A stretch of 64,000 nucleotides of DNA, from positions 372,001 through 436,000 of the forward strand of contig WARS01000014.1 of NCBI GenBank assembly GCA_008933995.1, given 5' to 3'. The stretch's first letter is position 1. Every line of letters begins with the position of its first letter. The notes under the pieces were generated by a model. The model was not told where the DNA came from. It did no database searches and worked only from the letters and a program-made list of their open reading frames with translations. A program made the position numbers and the translations under genes. This document shows, in pieces, positions 59,350 to 64,000 of the stretch. The DNA comes from Datnioides undecimradiatus. Taxonomy: Eukaryota > Chordata > Actinopteri > Lobotiformes > Datnioididae.

Positions 59350-60114
59350 TCAATGTGCCATTTTAGTGATCTCTTGCTTTCCATTGCTGCAGTAAATGGT
59401 AAGAAACTTTGATCTAGACCTCATGTATCTGCCCCTCCTATTTACTTGACACTAATCAAAGATGAAAATCATAGTACAAGCATTTTAAGACAGATGAGGA
59501 CAAAATTATGATATTATGATATAAGAAGGATTTTCACTGGAGATGCACTTCAGAAGAACAGTAAACATATAATCTTCTACAGTTGTGTTATAGGTCGTCT
59601 TCTGAAATTAAAAAGCAATTTCTGTGGTCACAATTCTAAACATTTCTGGAAAGTTAATAATACGCTGTACTACTTTTTAGTGTTCTTCCCATTTTTAACA
59701 GGACCTGTGTTTCTCATTGTTCCTTCAGAGTTGCACACTGCGACACTAGGGGGCATCATTGTCCAACAGAGATTCAGACAGTCTGCAACGGCGTGAATGA
59801 AAGTGGATCCCATTTGATTTTTTTTTCAACTGAGCATGTATCAACATCATGTATACACAATATAATATTAACATCACATTTGAGTCTGATCTACATAATA
59901 TTATCAACACTTACTAACTGTATTTTTAACATACACTAGCATATTGCATATGGCATATTTTTCTACAACAGAGATTACAGGTAAGGTGAATAATTAAATA
60001 TAGCATTTCTTCCTTTGCCTTCTTTGCCATCTCATGATTATTCAACCATAGAAACATACTGGCAAAATAACTTTGAACATTCATCTTACCGATTACCTTC
60101 CATCTAAACAGTTC
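59161..60114. other. intergenic region between ube2k and klb
   Basis: About 1 kb, AT-rich, with an (ATT)n tract at 59314-59349. Nothing coding seen. Confidence 0.6.
59314..59349. repeat. (ATT)n trinucleotide repeat
   Basis: About 12 uninterrupted units. Confidence 0.95.
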
Positions 60115-60120
60115 TTTATT
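60115..60120 (-). terminator. klb: candidate poly(A) signal of klb
   Basis: AATAAA on the minus strand about 150 bases past the stop. Confidence 0.45.
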
Positions 60121-60267
60121 ACAGTAAAACTGATGAGTTTCTCTGAACAGTAATTGTAGGTAAACTGATCACACATTTGTGTGATCATTATAGCTCATTA
60201 CTCCTCTCTGTCAATGAGCCACACACAGTTTGTCTGCTACACATTACAGTTATCAAAGTCTCTACAC

Positions 60268-60680
60268 TTAGCACTTCACACGTGGACATGAACATAAAGG
60301 AGTTTCCCTTCTTCTCCTCCTGCTCACCCCTCTCCCTCTGCCTCTAGTTTGGTTTCTCTTGGTTATGATGACAAAGATGAGGAGTGCTGCCAACATAACA
60401 GCTGTTATTAGGAGGAAACCTCCAAAGACCATGGTTTTTTTCTGCTTGAACATCCATGAACATACAGAACATGGTTCATGCACCCAACCAGACATGCAGA
60501 TCTGCATGGTGTTATCCTCAGGGAACCCGCCATGAGTGATGATTTCTCTGTAAACAGCAATGGAAGCTTTGGCTTTGGATTGGTGATGGGGTGAGGTGAA
60601 GAGGCCAAACTGGGGAACATGTCGATCTTGCAGCTTCCATACGTAGAAACCCTGCAGGTTGACTCCATCTAACTGGTGAG
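60268..60680 (-). CDS. klb: klb last exon, membrane segment
   Basis: Acceptor ctccag. Reads GVNLQGFYVWKLQDRHVPQF, GLFTSPHHQSKAKAS, then the hydrophobic membrane helix and a basic tail; TAA at 60268-60270. The tail after the membrane is not conserved with human. Confidence 0.92.
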
Positions 60681-62603
60681 CTGGAGACAAATAGCATAAA
60701 GGACAAATGTGAGATAAGAATCACTCATCAGCTCTCTGATTCGTACTCTTGTCTGACAAATATGAGTCCCCCACATAGACTGTATTTATCCATTAAAAAA
60801 ACAACCAGGTGTTAAAAATATATGCTCAGTGGTTATCCCATGTTAGAAAACAATGCCTGTGTACAAATAAAGGTGAGGTCAGGGCCATAAAGGGCAAAGT
60901 ATGAACACAGCAGTGATCAACACTGTCACTGTACTCTTTTCCTCTCCCCTTCTCTCTCTTTTTATGATCTTTCACAGTTTCTCATTAAGTCTGGCTTTTA
61001 TTGTAGGATGCAATATGGCCATAAAACCTGTATTACCTGTGGCGAAGTGCCTATGTCAACAACCTGAAAACTACAAATGTTCCTGCTTAAAAATGATCAC
61101 ACAAAACACGTTTGTTGGTAGAAAAACATTACACATTGGCAGACTGAGATGAGCCAACCTTTTAAGGCCTCCTGCAGATAATTCCTGAGAAAGTGTTGCC
61201 TGAGTTTGTCCTCCACAGGAGCCTGGTCGTCAACTCCACTGGCTGTTACAATAATAGGCAGTGTCTGTCCATATCTCTGGCTCACCCAGTTCAGGATTTT
61301 CCGCAGGCCCCATGGTACAAGAGCCTGTCCCAGACTGGATGATGGCCAGGTGGGATCAGAAAGGGTCAGACAACCATGATCGGGGGGTTGTTTCTGTTGA
61401 AAACTGGCCTGTGTGTGGGGATGTGGGGAGACCAAACGGGTGGTGAAATGGTTCAGTGCAATAAAACTCAGTGTCCCTCTCAACTCCTCCCTCTCAGGTT
61501 CAGTAAAGTTAGGAAGAGGGGATCCAGGAAGGCCTATCACTTGAGCTCTCTCCTCTAAGTATGTTTTCATTTCTTGTGGATAGTCCTCTTTGTGACGCTT
61601 GTCCTCATACCTTGTCCCCAGCAATGGGTCCAAGAAACGACCCAGTTCAAACAAAAGGAATCTCTGTGCTGCTGCTGTGTGCGAGTCCAGGAATGGGTTT
61701 GCAGGTTCAGCCCAGTCGGCATGTAATGCAAGAGATACCAATGCTCTCCATTGATTAGAGTGTCTCCTCTCATACAGCCTCCAGGCTTTTGCGTGAGCTA
61801 GAAGGAGGTTATGAGCTGCCTGATGCATCTCTTTTCCACTTGAATAAACATCTACCAGTCTGTTTGGCTCATTGATGGTGATCCAGTATGAAACCCAAGA
61901 CCCCAGGTGCTGGTAGCACAGTGCTGCATATTCCTGAAAGGCCTCCACTGTGCTATAGTTGAGCCAGCCACCAGAGGCATGCAGGGGCCCGGGTAAACCC
62001 AGATTTGGAGCTCTGCGTGTGGGGTAGTAGAGAATAACAACAGCCTCCAGGTCAAGCCTCTTTAGCTCGGTCAGGACACAGCGGTAGTACCTTTTAGATG
62101 GTATAACAGGATATAGAATCAGGAGTTAACATGTGGAGACACGAAGAGAGTCAGATATTGTTAAATTTATCTGAATTTGGCTAAAATCTATAGTGTGAGT
62201 TGATTATGTTATTGTTTTAAATCAAATTACACTGGTTTGAAATAAAGCAAAGTGGGCTGAAATAGGAAACTGGAAAAAAAAACTATAGTTTTACATGTTT
62301 ATGTGTTTGTGTGTTTCTACCTCAGAACTTCAGTGTTCACATTAGAGAGGTCTCCCTGGGGTAAAATCAGAGACCAGTTTAGGGCAAAGCAGTAGTGAGA
62401 TGCCCCAGTGGATGCAAAAAGGCGAAGATGACTACTAATGGCCAAGTAGTCAGTGCATTGGGATCCTCTGGTGTGCATCGTCACCCCAGGGACTGGATGC
62501 AGTGATCCATCTCCTGTCAGGTTCCAGCTGTACAAATGGGGGTCAGTAAACTGTGGTGAAAAAGGGTAGAAGTGGACCTACAAAAACAAAAAACAAAATT
62601 ATG

Positions 62604-62635
<32 letters not shown>

Positions 62636-63594
62636 ATACATATAGCCATATGAGAATATAGTCCTTCATTCTTCTGTAAAACCCTCACTTGTTCTCTCAT
62701 TCTTTTTACCTGCAAAGTGGAGTCAGCAATGCCCCAGTGAAATTGACAAGGGAAACGGCCTTTGAACTCTTTGGTGGTGTCATCATTTGGGAAACCATTG
62801 TCAGTGACAACACGTTTGTAGTATTGAGCAGTGGTCTTGGGAGTCCTGGTTCGGTTTGGTTGGCTGAAGTCGATGTAGAAGAGGCCTCGTCTAACAGTAA
62901 AGCCATTATTCCACTCAAATCCATCCACCAGTGACCAGGCAGAGTAGCCAAACACCTGCACACCATCAAACTTGATAGCTGTAACAACAGAAATAAAAAG
63001 TGAAAAGACTATTTTTGCTCTCTTCCTGAGATTGTCATTGATACAGTTTATTTGATTGCTCGTTACACTTCTGCTCTTACCCTGCAGCACCTGGTTGATA
63101 AATCTCTTCATAAGGTAAATGGCAACTGTGTCTTCCTTTCCCACACTGGCTTCAGAAAACCAGCCTCCCTCAGCCACCAGCACCTTCAGGTTCCCATATT
63201 CCAGCTTTATCCAGCCCAGTAAGCGCCTCAGGTCTGGGGTTACAGTCTGGTCATACTGGACCAGGCTCCGGCCAAGACGGAGGTTGTTAGGCCCGAAGGA
63301 CACAGCAAAAAAGTCAGCAGTTGTCTTAATCCAGAGCTTCTCATCGGAGGAGAATGTAGGAAGAAAGGGACCATGCTTGACTTTTAAAGACAGTGGGTAG
63401 TCTCCATTACCAAAGATTGGATTGGCAAACCAGCCAAGCACAGCCTCTATTGACTTCTGGCAAAGCTCAATATTACTGGATGTGGCTTGGCCTCTTCTGG
63501 GCTCAACCCAGTGGGATCCCAAAACAATGGAAACTTTACCTTTCTGAGTTGGACGGAAGTGGTTGTTGTAGGTTTGCCATGCTTTGGCGTGTGC
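60268..63594 (-). CDS. klb: klb, beta-klotho (last five exons)
   Basis: Beta-klotho is a single-pass membrane co-receptor for endocrine FGF19/FGF21 with two glycoside-hydrolase-1-like domains. Exons: 63081-63594, 62710-62978, 62321-62577, 61159-62090, 60268-60680; all phases agree, 794 residues to the stop. The first exon gives AHAKAWQTYNNHFRPTQKGK and GWFANPIFGNGDYP of domain 1; FGYSAWSLVDGFEWN ends it. Domain 2 contains TINEPNRLVDVY, SLALHADWAEPANPF and ALNHFTTRLV. A membrane segment (MVFGGFLLITAVMLAALLIF) and a short basic tail with RRRRRE end the protein. Domain 2 keeps the NEP acid/base Glu but has TASGVDDQ where active enzymes have the ENG nucleophile. The 5' exon (about 250 residues) lies beyond the window. 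Alpha-klotho is less likely given TASGVDDQ and the ube2k neighbour. Confidence 0.93.
61159..62090 (-). CDS. klb: klb exon, core of domain 2
   Basis: Acceptor aaaag, donor gttggc. 932 bases, open throughout. Reads YYRCVLTELKRLDLEAVVIL, AFQEYAALCYQHLGSW, WITINEPNRL, RLYERRHSNQWRALVSLALH, and ends DDQAPVEDKLRQHFLRNYLQ. Confidence 0.95.
62321..62577 (-). CDS. klb: klb exon, start of domain 2
   Basis: Acceptor ttgtag, donor gtagaa. Reads PQFTDPHLYSWNLTGDGSLH, then CTDYLAISSHLRLFASTGAS and HYCFALNWSLILP. Confidence 0.94.
62612..62636. repeat. (TG)n in a short klb intron
   Basis: About 12 units within the 132-base intron between 62578 and 62709. Confidence 0.95.
62710..62978 (-). CDS. klb: klb exon, end of domain 1
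   Basis: Acceptor ttacag, donor gtaaaa. Reads VQVFGYSAWSLVDGFEWNNG, RRGLFYIDF and QFHWGIADSTLQ, matching human FSWGVTESVL at the linker into domain 2. Confidence 0.95.
63081..63594 (-). CDS. klb: klb exon, domain 1
   Basis: Acceptor ctccag, donor gtaaga. Reads KVSIVLGSHWVEPRRG, TADFFAVSFGPNNLRLG and VLVAEGGWFSE. The Glu at the nucleophile place is kept but the following Asn is Gly. Phase 1 at the end. Confidence 0.94.
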
Positions 63595-64000
63595 CTGGAG
63601 ATCAAAGGACACACAGTATTATGGTGAATTGTACTGTAGTCTACAAAACAATGGCTGTGGTATTTTCACAGAAAACATTTTGACATGTTACAGTAGGGAA
63701 AGAATAGGTGTAAATAATGAGGTTAATCAAACAGATCACAGTAAAATAAATGATGGTTAAATTCCAAGTTTCAAAGTCCTAGTAATGTGCACATTCACTG
63801 TGACACTGGCAGTATGACAGAATGGAGACATCATAAATATTACTAGTAACACCTGTGCGTTTCCTACTATGATGAAGGTTTATTGTGTTTTTGAAACACT
63901 GCAATTTTCTGAACTTGTTATAATGGTAGAAAGCAGATTTACATTAAACTAGGTGAGAAATGAATGTGAGACAATAAGATTAGAGACAATAGATTGTATT
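63595..64000 (-). other. klb: klb intron running off the window
   Basis: No exon seen; the preceding large klb exon must lie upstream beyond 64000. Confidence 0.6.

Noticed and set aside
1..64000. CRISPR arrays, operons, phage or bacterial defence systems
   Set aside because: The window is vertebrate; regular arrays are microsatellites, and all coding sequence is spliced.

Overview
The window is vertebrate nuclear DNA from a ray-finned fish, most likely a percomorph teleost. The evidence is split genes with GT-AG introns, abundant (CA)n/(TG)n microsatellites, a Rex3/RTE-type retrotransposon fragment, and proteins that read as clear vertebrate orthologues. Five genes are recognisable by eye: apbb2 (+ strand, 3' part), then nsun7, chrna9, ube2k and klb (all - strand; klb lacks its 5' part). 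Reversed, this is the gene order and relative orientation I recall for human 4p14 (KLB, UBE2K, CHRNA9, NSUN7, APBB2). Here it is packed into 64 kb, and I see none of the genes that lie between them in human (for example RBM47, RHOH, N4BP2, PDS5A).

Layout. 1-20.0 kb: apbb2 introns and its last exons, encoding the end of PTB1 and all of PTB2, preceded by a candidate 6-nt microexon; the 3'UTR runs to about 21.8 kb. 21.8-43.4 kb: nsun7, twelve coding exons plus a likely non-coding first exon, convergent with apbb2. Intron 3 of nsun7 holds a Rex3-like LINE fragment that itself contains a second inserted repeat. 46.9-51.4 kb: chrna9, six coding exons, complete. 53.5-59.1 kb: ube2k, seven exons, complete at 200 codons. 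60.1-63.6 kb: the last five exons of klb, including the transmembrane segment.

The genes do not form an operon or a shared pathway: an APP-binding adaptor, an RNA methyltransferase-family protein, a hair-cell-type acetylcholine receptor subunit, a ubiquitin E2 and an FGF co-receptor. The linkage is ancestral synteny. The most informative oddities are the FE65-type microexon in apbb2, complementary (AC)n/(TG)n tracts at the two ends of one apbb2 intron, two GC-AG introns, an apparent one-base frameshift in nsun7 exon 3, a 27-bp minisatellite inside the chrna9 cytoplasmic loop, a perfect 18-bp hairpin in a chrna9 intron, and target-site duplications around three retroelement copies. I saw no evidence of an undescribed multi-gene system. 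All calls come from reading and from family knowledge; no search was run.
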